A DNA stretch of 64,000 nucleotides from Bradyrhizobium diversitatis (GCF_016031635.1 NZ_JACEGD010000012.1:186001-250000), one strand, 5' to 3'; positions 50,442-60,250 are shown, counted from the first letter of the stretch. The notes: generated by a model from the sequence alone, not told the origin. Translations and numbers: made by a program.

Positions 50442-51698
50442 ATGACTGATCAGCGCAACACCTCCACTCGCATCGATCCCGCGAAGCTCGACCGGCTGGC
50501 CGAGGTGGCGGTGAAGGTGGGCCTGGGCTTGCGGCCGGGACAGGATCTGCTTCTGACGGCGCCCGCGATCGCGCTGCCGCTGGTGCGGCGGATCGCCGTG
50601 CATGCCTACAAGGCCGGCGCCGGCCTCGTGACGCCGATCCTGTCGGACGAGGAGATGACGCTGGCGCGCTACCGCCACGGCCACGACGCCAGTTTCGATC
50701 GCGCCGCCGGCTGGCTCTACGAGGGCATGGCCAAGGCCTTCTCGGACAACACTGCACGGCTCGCCATCGTCGGCGACAACCCGATGCTGCTGTCGGGTGA
50801 GGATCCTTCCAAGGTGGCGCGCGCGAGCAAGGCGAATTCGATGGCCTATCAGCCCGCGCTGGAGAAGATCGTCAATTTCGACACCAACTGGAACATCATC
50901 GCCTATCCGAGCCCGTCCTGGGCGAAGCTGGTGTTCCCTGATGATCCCGAGGACGTCGCGGTCGGCAAGCTCGCGGATGCGATTTTCGCAGCGTCCCGAG
51001 TCGATCGCGAGGACGCGATGGGCAATTGGGCGAGCCACAATGCGGTGCTGCGCGAGCGCACCAACTGGCTCAATGGCCAGCGCTTTCGCGCGCTGCAATA
51101 TTCGGGTCCCGGCACCGATCTCACCATCGGACTTGCCGACGGCCACGAATGGGAAGGCGGCGCCTCGCTCTCCAAGAACGGCATCAGCTGCAACGCCAAT
51201 ATCCCGACCGAAGAGGTCTTCACCACGCCGCATTGCCGTCGCGTCTACGGCCATGTCGTAAGCTCGAAGCCGCTGTCCTATCAGGGGACGCTGATCGACA
51301 ACATCGCCGTGCGCTTCGAGGACGGCAAGATCGTCGACGCAAAAGCCTCGCGCGGCGCGGAGGTGCTGAACAAGGTGCTCGACACCGACGAGGGCGCGCG
51401 GCGCCTCGGCGAAGTGGCGCTGGTGCCGCATTCCTCGCCGATCTCGCAGAGCGGCCTGTTGTTCTACAACACGTTGTTCGACGAGAACGCAGCGTCTCAC
51501 ATCGCGCTCGGCCAGTGCTATTCGAAATGCTTCGTCAACGGCGCCCAGCTCACGCCACAGCAGATCGCGGCGCAAGGCGGCAACCAGAGCCTGATCCATA
51601 TCGACTGGATGATCGGCTCGGCCGAGACCGACATCGACGGTATTTTGGCCGACGGCAGCAAGGTGCCGGTGTTCCGCAAGGGCGAGTGGGCGAAGTAG
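50442..51698 (+). CDS. M29 family aminopeptidase
   Basis: The 418-residue metallo-peptidase removes N-terminal residues from peptides. The likely metal ligands are seen in family order: Glu in NIPTEEVFTTP, the GEVALVPHSSPISQ His, another His in ASHIALGQCYSKCF, and His-Asp in IHIDWMIGSAETD. The family (AmpS/thermophilic aminopeptidase T) is cytosolic and uses two cobalt or zinc ions. GAGGGA precedes the ATG. Single gene. Downstream 292 bp contain no gene I can support. Confidence 0.88.
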   Translation: MTDQRNTSTRIDPAKLDRLAEVAVKVGLGLRPGQDLLLTAPAIALPLVRRIAVHAYKAGAGLVTPILSDEEMTLARYRHGHDASFDRAAGWLYEGMAKAFSDNTARLAIVGDNPMLLSGEDPSKVARASKANSMAYQPALEKIVNFDTNWNIIAYPSPSWAKLVFPDDPEDVAVGKLADAIFAASRVDREDAMGNWASHNAVLRERTNWLNGQRFRALQYSGPGTDLTIGLADGHEWEGGASLSKNGISCNANIPTEEVFTTPHCRRVYGHVVSSKPLSYQGTLIDNIAVRFEDGKIVDAKASRGAEVLNKVLDTDEGARRLGEVALVPHSSPISQSGLLFYNTLFDENAASHIALGQCYSKCFVNGAQLTPQQIAAQGGNQSLIHIDWMIGSAETDIDGILADGSKVPVFRKGEWAK

Positions 51699-51990
51699 CC
51701 TGCGATAACTTTCTTCGGCAGCGGACGAGCCGCGGCTGGCGCATCGGCCGCAACGGCGTTGCCGGGCTTCGTCCCAGTGCCGTTGCGCGCTTTGTCGCAC
51801 CCGGGAAGGACCGGGTCATGTCCGCGGATTTGCAGGGGAATTGCGACGTTAACCGTTTGCACCCGTCGCTTCCGGTAGATTTTCGAAATCGATGTAAGAA
51901 AGAATTAGAAACGGGCGACTAGCGTCCGAGCATCTTTCGAGACACTCCCGGCCGGGATTCGGCCGCAAATATCATTTCCCGAGGAAGCAG
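51699..51990. other. 292-bp gap without a gene
   Basis: The sequence is high-GC up to about 51840, then turns AT-rich (AAGAAAGAATTAGAAAC near 51895), as often found before a promoter. GAGGAAGCAG just before 51991 is the cupin ribosome site. No other motif seen. Confidence 0.4.
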
Positions 51991-52440
51991 ATGCCATTGA
52001 TTGAAGTCGGCAATTTCAATGTGGATCTCGAGCTGCGGCCGATCGAGCCGTCCTGGATCATCGAGGGCAATCCGGTATCAAGCTCCCGCGTCCTGTCGAC
52101 CAGCGCCGACGGCACCGCCCAGACCATCATCTGGCACTGCACCGAAGGGCGCTTCAACTGGTACTACGACATCGACGAGACGATCATGATCATGGAAGGA
52201 TCGATCGTGCTCGAAAGCGACGGCATGCCGCCCAAGCGCTACGGCCCCGGCGATGTCATTTTCTTCCGTGACGGCGCGCATGCCAAATGGCATGTCGAAG
52301 GGCACGTCAAGAAGATCGCGTTCTGCCGCAAGACCAATCCGGTGGTGATCGGCTTCCTGATCCGCGTCGTCAATAAGCTGAAGAAGATGTTCGCCCCCAC
52401 CGGCGAACGCCGGCCGGCCTCGCTGATGGGTGCCGGCTAA
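51991..52440 (+). CDS. Cupin domain protein
   Basis: The 149-residue protein has a single cupin barrel: FNWYYDIDETIMIMEGSIVLES for the first motif and YGPGDVIFFRDGAHAKWHVEG for the second, with the Glu and His metal ligands in place. Members are small metal-binding enzymes or sensors; this one resembles the ethanolamine-utilisation (DUF861) type. The C-terminal KLKKMFAPTGERRP is basic. A terminator is 46 bp downstream, so it is a single-gene unit. Function unknown. Confidence 0.82.
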   Translation: MPLIEVGNFNVDLELRPIEPSWIIEGNPVSSSRVLSTSADGTAQTIIWHCTEGRFNWYYDIDETIMIMEGSIVLESDGMPPKRYGPGDVIFFRDGAHAKWHVEGHVKKIAFCRKTNPVVIGFLIRVVNKLKKMFAPTGERRPASLMGAG

Positions 52441-52486
52441 ATCGGACAAAATAGTTTCAAGGACGCTTCCCAGCGGCCACGATGAA

Positions 52487-52525
52487 GAGGGGGCGGGATC
52501 AACATCCCGGCCCCTCTTTTCGTTT
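52487..52525 (+). terminator. Rho-independent terminator
   Basis: GAGGGGGCGGGAT and ATCCCGGCCCCTC form a 13-bp stem with one G-G mismatch around CAAC, followed by TTTTCGTTT. It ends the cupin unit. Confidence 0.85.
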
Positions 52526-52547
52526 CAGTATCATGGCCGGCCGATGC

Positions 52548-53069
52548 CTATGGCATGCGCCGTCGTGCTTTGACCTCCACCATCAGCCGCCAATCCTGCG
52601 CTGCTGCGGACTTCGCCTCGCCGAGCCAATGGAAGGAGTCCTGGCTGATCTCGGTAAAGCTCCACCGCGTCAGCTCGCCGGCTTCGGTCGTGCCTTCCTG
52701 CACGATGTCCTCGCCTTGCGGACGGCCGATCTGCTGGCGGAACACGCAGCGCGCGGGATCGAACCAGGAGATCCGCCAGGCGGAAATGGTGGGGTCATAG
52801 ACGCGCAGCGTCGTGCCGTACCAGTTTCCGGCGATCGGGAAGGCCGCCCCGTCTGCAGCGCGGGGGATGATCCAGACGTCCTGCACGGCGCGCCCTTCCA
52901 GCACCCAGCCAAAATGGATATTGCCTGGCGCTACGTGTTTCGTTCCGCCGGGTCCATGGGCCGTGATCTCGGCATCCCAGTCGCCGACGAAGCGGCCATA
53001 AAGCTGAAGCGCCGCCGCGTGCGCGGGATTCGGTCCGTCCGCGTGCAACAATCTAGCAAACTCGGTCAT
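52548..53069 (-). CDS. DUF1579-like protein
   Basis: The 173-residue protein has no signal peptide. It contains ALQLYGRFVGDWDAEITAHG, HFGWVLEGRAVQDVWIIP, the aromatic GNWYGTTLRVYDPTISAWRISWFDP and FTEISQDSFHWLGEA, the pattern of lipocalin-like DUF1579 family members. Function unknown. The ATG has AGGAG before it. It lies 63 bp downstream of the exported metallo-hydrolase on the same strand. Confidence 0.75.
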   Translation of the reverse strand: MTEFARLLHADGPNPAHAAALQLYGRFVGDWDAEITAHGPGGTKHVAPGNIHFGWVLEGRAVQDVWIIPRAADGAAFPIAGNWYGTTLRVYDPTISAWRISWFDPARCVFRQQIGRPQGEDIVQEGTTEAGELTRWSFTEISQDSFHWLGEAKSAAAQDWRLMVEVKARRRMP

Positions 53070-53132
53070 GTCGATCTCCTCGCGGGGAGATCAACACCAA
53101 ACGCCAACAACGGGCTTGGAGAAAATTGCGCC

Positions 53133-53948
53133 TCAGACCCCGTCGAGGATGATCACGGTCGGCTTCGGTGGCAGCGCATCCCGCGACATCCGGAACGATC
53201 GCTCGAGGCGCCGGTCGATTTCGAATTGCTGGCCGATCCGGCGCATGAAGTCGTCGAGCGGGGTGGCAAAGCGGTGCATCGGCAGCACCACCGAGGCGCG
53301 AAGCCGCCTGGTGATCTCGGAGATGCCGTCCAGCGACATGGTATAGGTGCCGTCGATCGGCACCATCACGATGTCCAGCCGCCCGATCTGGGCAAAATGG
53401 CTGTCGTCCAGCTTGTGATGGAGGTGACCGAGATGGCCGATGCAAAGGCCGGCGGCCTCGAAGATGAAGATCGAGTTGCCGTCGCGGATCATGTCGCTGC
53501 CGGCGTCGTCGCCGTAATAGCGGCGGATGTCCGTCGTGACGTTGCGGATGAACGTATCGCTGATGCGCTCCGACACGATCGCCGGCTTGCCGTCCTCGCT
53601 CCAGCCATGCAGCACATGGGGAATTCGTTTGTCGGGATATAAAGAATAGTGCGTGCTGTGCGCCCGGTTCATGGTGACGACATCGGGCAGCCGTCCCACC
53701 TGATATGCGCCGCTATAGTCGGTCGCGATGCGCAAGCCGGCGGGCGTGTCGATGAAATAGGTGGAATGGCCGGCATAGGTGATTTGGACTTCGGCCGCGG
53801 CCGCCGCGTGTCGGAATGCGGCCGGCATCACGCGGGGCGCCGCGTTGGCCATCGCCAAGCATTCGCTGCGTTGAAATGGCTGCTGGGCGAGCGCAGGTGC
53901 GAGGGATACGCCGAACAGCGCAAGGGCCGCCGAAACCAGTCGCCGCAT
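53133..53948 (-). CDS. Exported MBL-fold metallo-hydrolase
   Basis: The 271-residue product has a signal peptide (cleavage near ALAQQ) and a metallo-beta-lactamase-type fold: ITYAGHSTYFID with His61, TMNRAHSTHYS, CIGHLGHLHHKL and VLPMHRF provide His ligands for zinc. The UlaG-like branch is closest. It should be a periplasmic hydrolase of unknown substrate. It precedes the DUF1579-like gene by 63 bp on the same strand, so they may be cotranscribed. Confidence 0.82.
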   Translation of the reverse strand: MRRLVSAALALFGVSLAPALAQQPFQRSECLAMANAAPRVMPAAFRHAAAAAEVQITYAGHSTYFIDTPAGLRIATDYSGAYQVGRLPDVVTMNRAHSTHYSLYPDKRIPHVLHGWSEDGKPAIVSERISDTFIRNVTTDIRRYYGDDAGSDMIRDGNSIFIFEAAGLCIGHLGHLHHKLDDSHFAQIGRLDIVMVPIDGTYTMSLDGISEITRRLRASVVLPMHRFATPLDDFMRRIGQQFEIDRRLERSFRMSRDALPPKPTVIILDGV

Positions 53949-54040
53949 GAATCCGTCCCCGATGACTTCGAAACAAGTCTAGCGCGCAACACAGTGCGTG
54001 GCCAATGGGCCGCGATCAACAGCGCGTCAGTGTCGCACCT

Positions 54041-55567
54041 TCACGCCCGCCTGGGGCTGAACCTCCAGGTGGCGGCGACGAGGCTGGCTGTGATCAGGCC
54101 GCTGATGAGGCCGGCAAGTGGCAAAGCGAGCAGCAGTGCGGCGGTTGCGGCCCAGCCGATCGAGGAGAAGGCCTCGGCGAAGGTTGCAAGCCGCGAAGAC
54201 GTCTGGCGGCGCCGGAATTGGCTGCGACGGGCCTGCACCCGGAACCAGAGCTGGATCGCGGTCGCCGAGGCCGCACTGATGATGATCGCGCCGGCGCTGA
54301 TTGCCGCCTGGAATGGCGAGGCGAAGGCGAGCGCGGCGACCAGCGGGCAGAAGATCACGGCGATTGCGATCAGCACCACCTCGATCTTGGCGCGGATGAC
54401 GCTGGACGACGTCAGCGGCGCGGTGGCGACGAGGTCGGGCGCGTCCTCGCCCGAGATCGTCAGCCAGGCGAGCCCGCCGGCAAGCTGTCCGGCCGCCATC
54501 ACGATGACGGGTGTGATCAGCGTCAGCGCTGCGGAGCTGTCGGCAAAGTTGCGCCAGAGCAGGAGTGCCGGCGGCACCAGATAGAGCAGCTGCATCAACG
54601 TCTGCGAGATCAGCCAGGGGTCGCGCCACAGCAGCATGAATTCCTTGCGCCGCAGCGCCTGCTGGCGCGATCTGCCGCGGAACGGGCGCTCCTTCGCGCG
54701 GGCGCGGCCGGACGCGCCGTACGCCGCCGCATCGATCGCGGTGTCGGCGAAGCGGTGCGAGAAGATCGCCATCACGCTGCCGAGCAGCACCAGGGCGAGC
54801 GCGAGAAGCAGCAGCAACGACTCGGTGTCGCCCATGGTCGCCCGCGCCGGCCACCACCAGATGCTGTCCACGTCGGGCATGTAGGCGGCGAGGCTGCCCG
54901 AGGTCAGGATGGTGAAGCGCGACAGCGTGCCGTAGGACATGATCGCTGCGACCTGCAGCGCGATCACGAAGCCCGCGCCGATGATCGCGGCGAGGACCTG
55001 GGCGATCAGGCGCGTCCGCGCCGGGCCGACCAACCGGAACAGGAGAATGGTGACGGCGATCGCGATCGCCGCGGCCGACAGACCCATCGCAATGACGACG
55101 CCGAAGGCGGCAAGCCAGCGCGCGCCGCCGCCGATCACCAGCACGTCGATGAAGGGCGTCGAGAACAGCAGCGCCAGCACGGTGACGGTCAGCGCGATCG
55201 CGGCGATGCGGACCGAGAACAGATTGGCGAGCCGCGCCGGCGAGGACATGATCAGGTCGAGATCGGCCCGGGCGTAGAATACCCGCGTCACCGATTCGAT
55301 CGCCTGCGACAGCATCAAGGTCCAGGCGAGGAAGATCGTCGCCGAAATCACGATCAGCGAGGATTTGTCGAGCGGCAGCTGCAGGCCGGCGAAACGGCCG
55401 ATCACCGCCCAGGCCGGCAGGTGCAGCAGCGCGGCGAAGCAGAGCAGGCCGATGACGGCAGCGCGCGTCCGCTTGCGCCGGCCGCCCGTCATCATGGCGA
55501 GCCATTCGCGCCAGGCAAGCCGCAGCTCGTGACGGGCAAACCAGGACAGCGCGGTTGCCGAGCTCAT
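54041..55567 (-). CDS. ABC exporter permease
   Basis: The 508-residue protein has about a dozen membrane segments and no known export signal, as in ABC-2 type permeases. The sequence contains charged loops such as LSWFARHELRLAWREW and RRKEFMLLWRDPWLISQ typical of such subunits. Its ATG overlaps the stop of the ATPase gene as ATGA, so translation should be coupled and the pair forms an inner-membrane exporter. Substrate is unknown. Confidence 0.85.
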   Translation of the reverse strand: MSSATALSWFARHELRLAWREWLAMMTGGRRKRTRAAVIGLLCFAALLHLPAWAVIGRFAGLQLPLDKSSLIVISATIFLAWTLMLSQAIESVTRVFYARADLDLIMSSPARLANLFSVRIAAIALTVTVLALLFSTPFIDVLVIGGGARWLAAFGVVIAMGLSAAAIAIAVTILLFRLVGPARTRLIAQVLAAIIGAGFVIALQVAAIMSYGTLSRFTILTSGSLAAYMPDVDSIWWWPARATMGDTESLLLLLALALVLLGSVMAIFSHRFADTAIDAAAYGASGRARAKERPFRGRSRQQALRRKEFMLLWRDPWLISQTLMQLLYLVPPALLLWRNFADSSAALTLITPVIVMAAGQLAGGLAWLTISGEDAPDLVATAPLTSSSVIRAKIEVVLIAIAVIFCPLVAALAFASPFQAAISAGAIIISAASATAIQLWFRVQARRSQFRRRQTSSRLATFAEAFSSIGWAATAALLLALPLAGLISGLITASLVAATWRFSPRRA

Positions 55568-56352
55568 GCCGCGACCTGAAGCGTCACCAGCGCGATGAAG
55601 AGATCTTCCAGGCTGGTGTCGGCATGACCGTTCTGCTGGCGCAGCTCGGCGAGCGTGCCTTCCGCGACCAGGCGACCGGAGGCGATGACGCCGATGCGGT
55701 CGGCCATGCGCTCGGCGACCTCGAGGATATGCGTGGTCATGATGACGGTGCAGCCGGCGCGGACACGCGCGCTGAGCAGGCCCTTGACGTGGCGCGCGGA
55801 GACGGCATCGAGCCCCGTCAGCGGCTCGTCGAGGATGATGAGGCGGGGATCGTGCACCAGCGCCCCTGCGAGAGCGACCTTCTGGCGCATGCCCTTGGAA
55901 AAACCCTCGCAACGCTCGTGGCGGTGCGGCTCGAGCCCGAGCGAGCCGAGCAGCTCTTGCGCCACCGGCTCCGAGGCCGCCGGAGCGATGCCCCAGAGCC
56001 CGGCGACGAATTCGAGATATTCGAGCGGCGTCAGCTTGTCGTAGATCATCGGCTCGTCGGAGACCCACGCCATCACCTGCTTGGCGGCGACGGGGTCTGC
56101 CAGCGCGTCGATGCCGAAGATCGAGACGGCGCCCGCATCGGGGCGCAGCAGGCCTGCAACCATGCGCAAAGTCGTGGTTTTGCCCGCGCCGTTGGGGCCG
56201 ACCAGCGCGTAAAATTCTCCGGCGCGAATGGTGAGATCGAGGCTGTCCACCGCCAGACGGTCAAAACGCTTCGTTAACCCCAGGACTTCCAGCGCCGAGT
56301 TGTCCGGCTTCATGACGGCCACACCATCCGGTTTTGCATCGCCCGAGACCAT
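55564..56352 (-). CDS. ABC exporter ATP-binding protein
   Basis: The 262-residue ATPase has Walker A GPNGAGKTT, signature FSKGMRQKVALAGAL and Walker B LIILDEPLTGLD, with a DrrA/CcmA-type layout used for drug, lipid or antibiotic export. The start is chosen at ATG 56352; GTG 56373 and ATG 56313 are alternatives, as no ribosome site is decisive. It pairs with the permease through an ATGA overlap. Confidence 0.86.
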   Translation of the reverse strand: MVSGDAKPDGVAVMKPDNSALEVLGLTKRFDRLAVDSLDLTIRAGEFYALVGPNGAGKTTTLRMVAGLLRPDAGAVSIFGIDALADPVAAKQVMAWVSDEPMIYDKLTPLEYLEFVAGLWGIAPAASEPVAQELLGSLGLEPHRHERCEGFSKGMRQKVALAGALVHDPRLIILDEPLTGLDAVSARHVKGLLSARVRAGCTVIMTTHILEVAERMADRIGVIASGRLVAEGTLAELRQQNGHADTSLEDLFIALVTLQVAA

Positions 56353-56433
56353 GACCCGAAGATATTTCGGCACGGTGAATCACTTTGCCTCAAATTCCTC
56401 ATCCGGGATCGACCAAAGGCAAGTCACCGTTTG

Positions 56434-56462
56434 TTGACAGCGCTTGATGGTTCAGGCTGAAT
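56434..56462 (+). promoter_or_regulatory. Candidate promoter of the liv-type operon
   Basis: TTGACA at 56434-56439 is followed after 17 bases by CTGAAT, a partial -10 match. Start would be near 56469, about 107 bp before the LivH ATG. It is a sequence match only. Confidence 0.35.
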
Positions 56463-56575
56463 TGGCGCCGGGACAAATGGCGCTAACGCAGCGAAACGAC
56501 TGCGTAGCGACTGGACACAAGATGCGGCAAGGCGGTCGGGAAGAGCCGCGGGTTGCATCGGGAGGACACGCGTCG

Positions 56576-57451
56576 ATGCTGGATTTTGTTCAGCAGCTGG
56601 TCAGCGGTGTTGCGCTCGGCTGCGTTTACGGCCTGATCGCGCTCGGCTTCGTGCTCGTTTACAAGGCTACCGAGGTGGTCAACTTCGCCCAGGGCGATCT
56701 GATGATGCTGGGTGGCTTCTTCGCCTTCACCTTCATCGGCATGATGGGCCTGAACTACTGGATCGGCTTTGCCGGTGCGGTGGCCGCGATGGCGCTGTTC
56801 GGCATGGTGGCGGAGCGCGTGGTGGTGCGGCCGATCCTCGGCTATCCGCAGTTCTCGATCATCATGGCGACGATCGGGCTGGGCTATTTCCTGCGCTCGG
56901 TCGCCGGCATGATCTGGGGCACCGACGACCTGAAGATCGAGACGCCGTTCAGCCGGGGCGTGCTGCGCATGGGCTCGCTGGTGCTCGCCTATGACAAGCT
57001 CTCGGTGATTGCGGCGACGATGATCCTGTGCGCGCTGCTCTGGCTGTTCTTCAACAAGACCATGCTCGGCACTGCGATGCGCGCCAGTTCCGAGAACATG
57101 CTGGCAGCCTACTATATGGGCATTCCGGTCAAGCGCGTGGTGTCGGTCGTCTGGGCGATCAGCGCGGCGGTCGCGACCTGTGCCGGCGTGCTGCTGGCGC
57201 CGATCACCTTCATCCACTCCAATGTCGGCCTCGTGCTCGGCCTGAAGGCATTTCCCGCCGCCGTGCTCGGCGGCTTCGGCTCTATCCCCGGTGCAGTGGT
57301 CGGCGGCGTCCTGATCGGGGTGATCGAGAGCATGGCTGGCTTCTACCTGCCGGAGGGCTGGAAGGACGTCGCGCCCTATGTCGTGCTGCTGACGGTGCTG
57401 CTCCTGAAGCCCGAAGGCCTGTTCGGCCTCCACGTCCGCAAGAAGGTCTGA
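56576..57451 (+). CDS. livH: Branched-chain amino-acid-type ABC permease LivH
   Basis: The 291-residue inner-membrane protein is the LivH-type permease. It begins MLDFVQQLVSGVALGCVYGLIALGFVLVYK and includes VVNFAQGDLMMLGG and ENMLAAYYMGIPVKRVVSVVW, the EAA-type loop facing the ATPase. GGGAGGA at 56560-56566 precedes the ATG at 56576, so the longer frame from 56444 is rejected. It is first in a run of six genes on one strand: permease, permease, ATPase, ATPase, acyl-CoA ligase, receptor. Confidence 0.9.
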   Translation: MLDFVQQLVSGVALGCVYGLIALGFVLVYKATEVVNFAQGDLMMLGGFFAFTFIGMMGLNYWIGFAGAVAAMALFGMVAERVVVRPILGYPQFSIIMATIGLGYFLRSVAGMIWGTDDLKIETPFSRGVLRMGSLVLAYDKLSVIAATMILCALLWLFFNKTMLGTAMRASSENMLAAYYMGIPVKRVVSVVWAISAAVATCAGVLLAPITFIHSNVGLVLGLKAFPAAVLGGFGSIPGAVVGGVLIGVIESMAGFYLPEGWKDVAPYVVLLTVLLLKPEGLFGLHVRKKV

Positions 57452-57456
57452 ACGCC

Positions 57457-58608
57457 ATGCGCTTCATGTTCAAGACCGATTATGAAGACGATATCAGGCT
57501 GTTTCCGCATTCGGGCTACGTCGTCACCTACGGCGTTCTGCTCGCCCTGTTGTTGATCGCACCGCATGTGCTGTCCAGCTATCTGATGAGCCAGCTCGTC
57601 TTCGTCTGCATCTATGCAATCGTGGGCGTGGCGCTCTTGATCCTGACCGGCTTCACCGGCCAGGCTTCGCTCGGGCACGCCGCGTTCCTCGCGATCGGGG
57701 CCTACACCGCGGCGTACTTGCAGAAGTACAACGTGCCGTTCCCTGTCTACTTCCTCGCCGCCGGGCTGTTGACCGGTATCATCGGCGCCATGGTCGGCTT
57801 TCCGGCGCTGCGCCTCACCGGCATCTATCTCGTCATCGCCACCATCTCGTTTGCTCTGATCGTCGAGGAGATCCTGGCGCGCTGGGAGAGCGTGACCCAC
57901 GGCAACGAGGGCATGCGGGTCAAGACGCTGTCGCTGCTCGGCGTCGCGGTGCCGCGCGACAGCCCGACCTTCTATTACCTCTGTCTTGCCGTGCTGGTGC
58001 TGACCATCGTCGGCACGCTCAATCTGCTGCGCTCGCCGACCGGCCGCGCCTTCGTCGCGATCCGCGACAGCGAGACGGCAGCGCGCAGCATGGGCGTCAA
58101 TGTCGCGCTCTACAAGGTGAAGTCCTTCGCCATCTCGGCGGCGATCACCGGCTTTGCCGGGGTGCTGTTCGCGCACAAGCTCTCCTTCATCTCGCCGGAG
58201 ATGTTCACGCTGCAGCTCTCGATCGAGTTCATCATCGTGATCCTGATCGGCGGCACTTTCAGCCTGCACGGAGCGGTGCTGGGCGCGATCTTCATCGTGA
58301 TGATCGATCCGTTCCTGACCTATCTCAAGGACGACATGCCCGGCATCATCGCCGGCATTGCCGCGACCTTCGGTGCCGGCACGGCCACTGCGGGCAATAT
58401 CCAGTCGAGCGTCGCGGCTTTCGCATCGCTCAACGGCCTGAAAGGCGCGATCTACGGCATCATCATCGTGCTGTTCGTCTTGTTCGAACCTCTCGGGCTC
58501 TACGGCCGCTGGCTGAAGATCAAGCTCTTCTTCCAGCTGTTCCCGCTCTACAAGCGCGCCACCTTCAAGCGGCAGAAGATCTATGTGAAGTCGGAGCGCA
58601 ATCGATGA
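57457..58608 (+). CDS. livM: Branched-chain amino-acid-type ABC permease LivM
   Basis: The 383-residue protein is the second permease, with about ten hydrophobic segments. Family motifs: LTGFTGQASLGHAAFLAIGAYT, RSMGVNVALYKVKSFAISAAITGFAGVLFAHK and FIIVILIGGTFSLHGAVLGA. The ATG starts 5 bases past the livH stop. It overlaps livG as ATGA. The tail (FFQLFPLYKRATFKRQKIYV) is basic, as usual for the cytoplasmic end. Confidence 0.9.
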   Translation: MRFMFKTDYEDDIRLFPHSGYVVTYGVLLALLLIAPHVLSSYLMSQLVFVCIYAIVGVALLILTGFTGQASLGHAAFLAIGAYTAAYLQKYNVPFPVYFLAAGLLTGIIGAMVGFPALRLTGIYLVIATISFALIVEEILARWESVTHGNEGMRVKTLSLLGVAVPRDSPTFYYLCLAVLVLTIVGTLNLLRSPTGRAFVAIRDSETAARSMGVNVALYKVKSFAISAAITGFAGVLFAHKLSFISPEMFTLQLSIEFIIVILIGGTFSLHGAVLGAIFIVMIDPFLTYLKDDMPGIIAGIAATFGAGTATAGNIQSSVAAFASLNGLKGAIYGIIIVLFVLFEPLGLYGRWLKIKLFFQLFPLYKRATFKRQKIYVKSERNR

Positions 58609-59363
58609 GCTATTTCCGCGCCGAGAACCTGTCGCTGCATTTCGGCGGCCTCAAGGCCGTCGATGCGGTCTCGTTCGCGGTCGAGAAGGGCGAGATCCTC
58701 TCGATCATCGGGCCGAATGGCGCCGGCAAGAGCTCGATCTTCAACCTGATCTCGCGGATCTACCGGCCGACCTCGGGCCGCATCCTTTTCGAAGACCAGG
58801 ACATTACCGAAGAGCCGCCCTATGACATCGCCAGGCTCGGCATCGCCCGCACCTTCCAGAACATCGAGCTGTTCGAGAATGCGACCGTGTTGTCGAATCT
58901 CCTGGTCGGCCGTCATCGCCATTCCACGACCCAGCTCTGGCAGGAGCTGCTGTTCCTGCCGAGCGTGCGGGCCAACGAGAAGGTGCACCGGCGCCGGGTC
59001 GAGCAGGTCATCGAATTCCTCGATCTCGAACCCTATCGCGACAAGCTGATCTCCGGCCTGCCCTACGGCGTGCGCAAGGTGATCGAGCTGGCGCGCGCGC
59101 TGTGCTCGGAGCCGAAACTGATCCTGCTCGACGAACCGTCCTCCGGCCTCAATGTCGAGGAAACCGACGATATGTCGTTCTGGATCCGCGACCTGAAGAA
59201 CGAGCTTGGCGTCACCGTGCTGATGGTCGAACACGACATGTCGCTGGTCAATCGCGTCTCCGATCGGGTCATCGCGCTGAACTACGGCCGGGTGCTGGCG
59301 ATGGGCTCGCCCGCCGAGGTGCAGCAGCACCCCGACGTCGTCGCCGCGTATCTGGGAGCCTGA
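58605..59363 (+). CDS. livG: Branched-chain amino-acid-type ABC ATPase LivG
   Basis: The 252-residue ATPase has Walker A GPNGAGKSS, the partly degenerate signature LPYGVRKVIELARAL and Walker B LILLDEPSSGLN. The H-loop lies in VEHDMSLV. Its start overlaps livM (ATGA), so stoichiometric translation is likely. Confidence 0.9.
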   Translation: MSYFRAENLSLHFGGLKAVDAVSFAVEKGEILSIIGPNGAGKSSIFNLISRIYRPTSGRILFEDQDITEEPPYDIARLGIARTFQNIELFENATVLSNLLVGRHRHSTTQLWQELLFLPSVRANEKVHRRRVEQVIEFLDLEPYRDKLISGLPYGVRKVIELARALCSEPKLILLDEPSSGLNVEETDDMSFWIRDLKNELGVTVLMVEHDMSLVNRVSDRVIALNYGRVLAMGSPAEVQQHPDVVAAYLGA

Positions 59364-59366
59364 CCG

Positions 59367-60155
59367 ATGGATGCCGCCACGACACCGGACACCATCCTGA
59401 AGCTCTCCAACGTCGAGAGCTATTACGGGCCGATCATGGCGATCCGGGGCATCTCGCTGGAAGTGCCGCGCGGCCGAATCGTCACGCTGCTCGGGGCGAA
59501 CGGAGCCGGCAAGACCACGGTGCTGAAGACCATCTCGGGCATCCTCGATCCGCAGAAGGGCGCGATCGAGTTCATGGGCAAGCCGATCCAGCGCATGGAG
59601 GCCGACCGCATCGTGCGGCTCGGCCTCAGCCACGTGCCGGAGGGGCGCGAGGTGTTCCCGTTCCTCTCCGTGCGCGAGAACCTGATGATGGGCGCCTATC
59701 CGCGCAAGGACCGGGACGGCGTTGCGGAGGATCTGGAGCGCGTCTACGGCTATTTCCCGCGGTTGAAGGAGCGCATCAACCAGCCGGCAGGCCAGCTCTC
59801 CGGCGGCGAGCAGCAGATGCTCGCGATCGGACGCGCCCTGATGAACCGGCCGACGCTCCTGCTGCTCGACGAGCCCTCGCTCGGCCTGTCGCCGCTGCTG
59901 GTGAAGGAGATCTTCACCATCATCCGCAGGGTCAACGAGGAGCAGGGCATGTCGATCCTCTTGGTCGAGCAGAACGCCAAGGTGGCGCTGGAGACGGCAC
60001 ATTACGGCTATGTGCTGGAGATCGGCCGCATCGTGATGAACGACAGCTGCGACCGCTTGATGCATTCCCAGGACATCCAGGAGTTCTACCTTGGCGCCAA
60101 GGAAGCGGGCGCGCGAGGCGAGCGGCGCTGGAAAAAGAAGAAGACGTGGCGGTGA
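59367..60155 (+). CDS. livF: Branched-chain amino-acid-type ABC ATPase LivF
   Basis: The 262-residue ATPase has Walker A GANGAGKTT, signature LSGGEQQMLAIGRAL and Walker B LLLLDEPSLGL, the classical LivF form. It begins 3 bp after the livG stop. The C-terminus is unusually basic (RGERRWKKKKTWR). Acts with LivG under the two permeases. An acyl-CoA ligase gene follows 95 bp later. Confidence 0.9.
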   Translation: MDAATTPDTILKLSNVESYYGPIMAIRGISLEVPRGRIVTLLGANGAGKTTVLKTISGILDPQKGAIEFMGKPIQRMEADRIVRLGLSHVPEGREVFPFLSVRENLMMGAYPRKDRDGVAEDLERVYGYFPRLKERINQPAGQLSGGEQQMLAIGRALMNRPTLLLLDEPSLGLSPLLVKEIFTIIRRVNEEQGMSILLVEQNAKVALETAHYGYVLEIGRIVMNDSCDRLMHSQDIQEFYLGAKEAGARGERRWKKKKTWR

Positions 60156-60250
60156 GGAAGAGCTGGCAGTAAGATGAGCTTGCCATCCGCAACAGAGACC
60201 GCCGGCAAGGCAGGCAGCGGAGGCTGGCGACAAGGAGGGAGGAGAGGCGC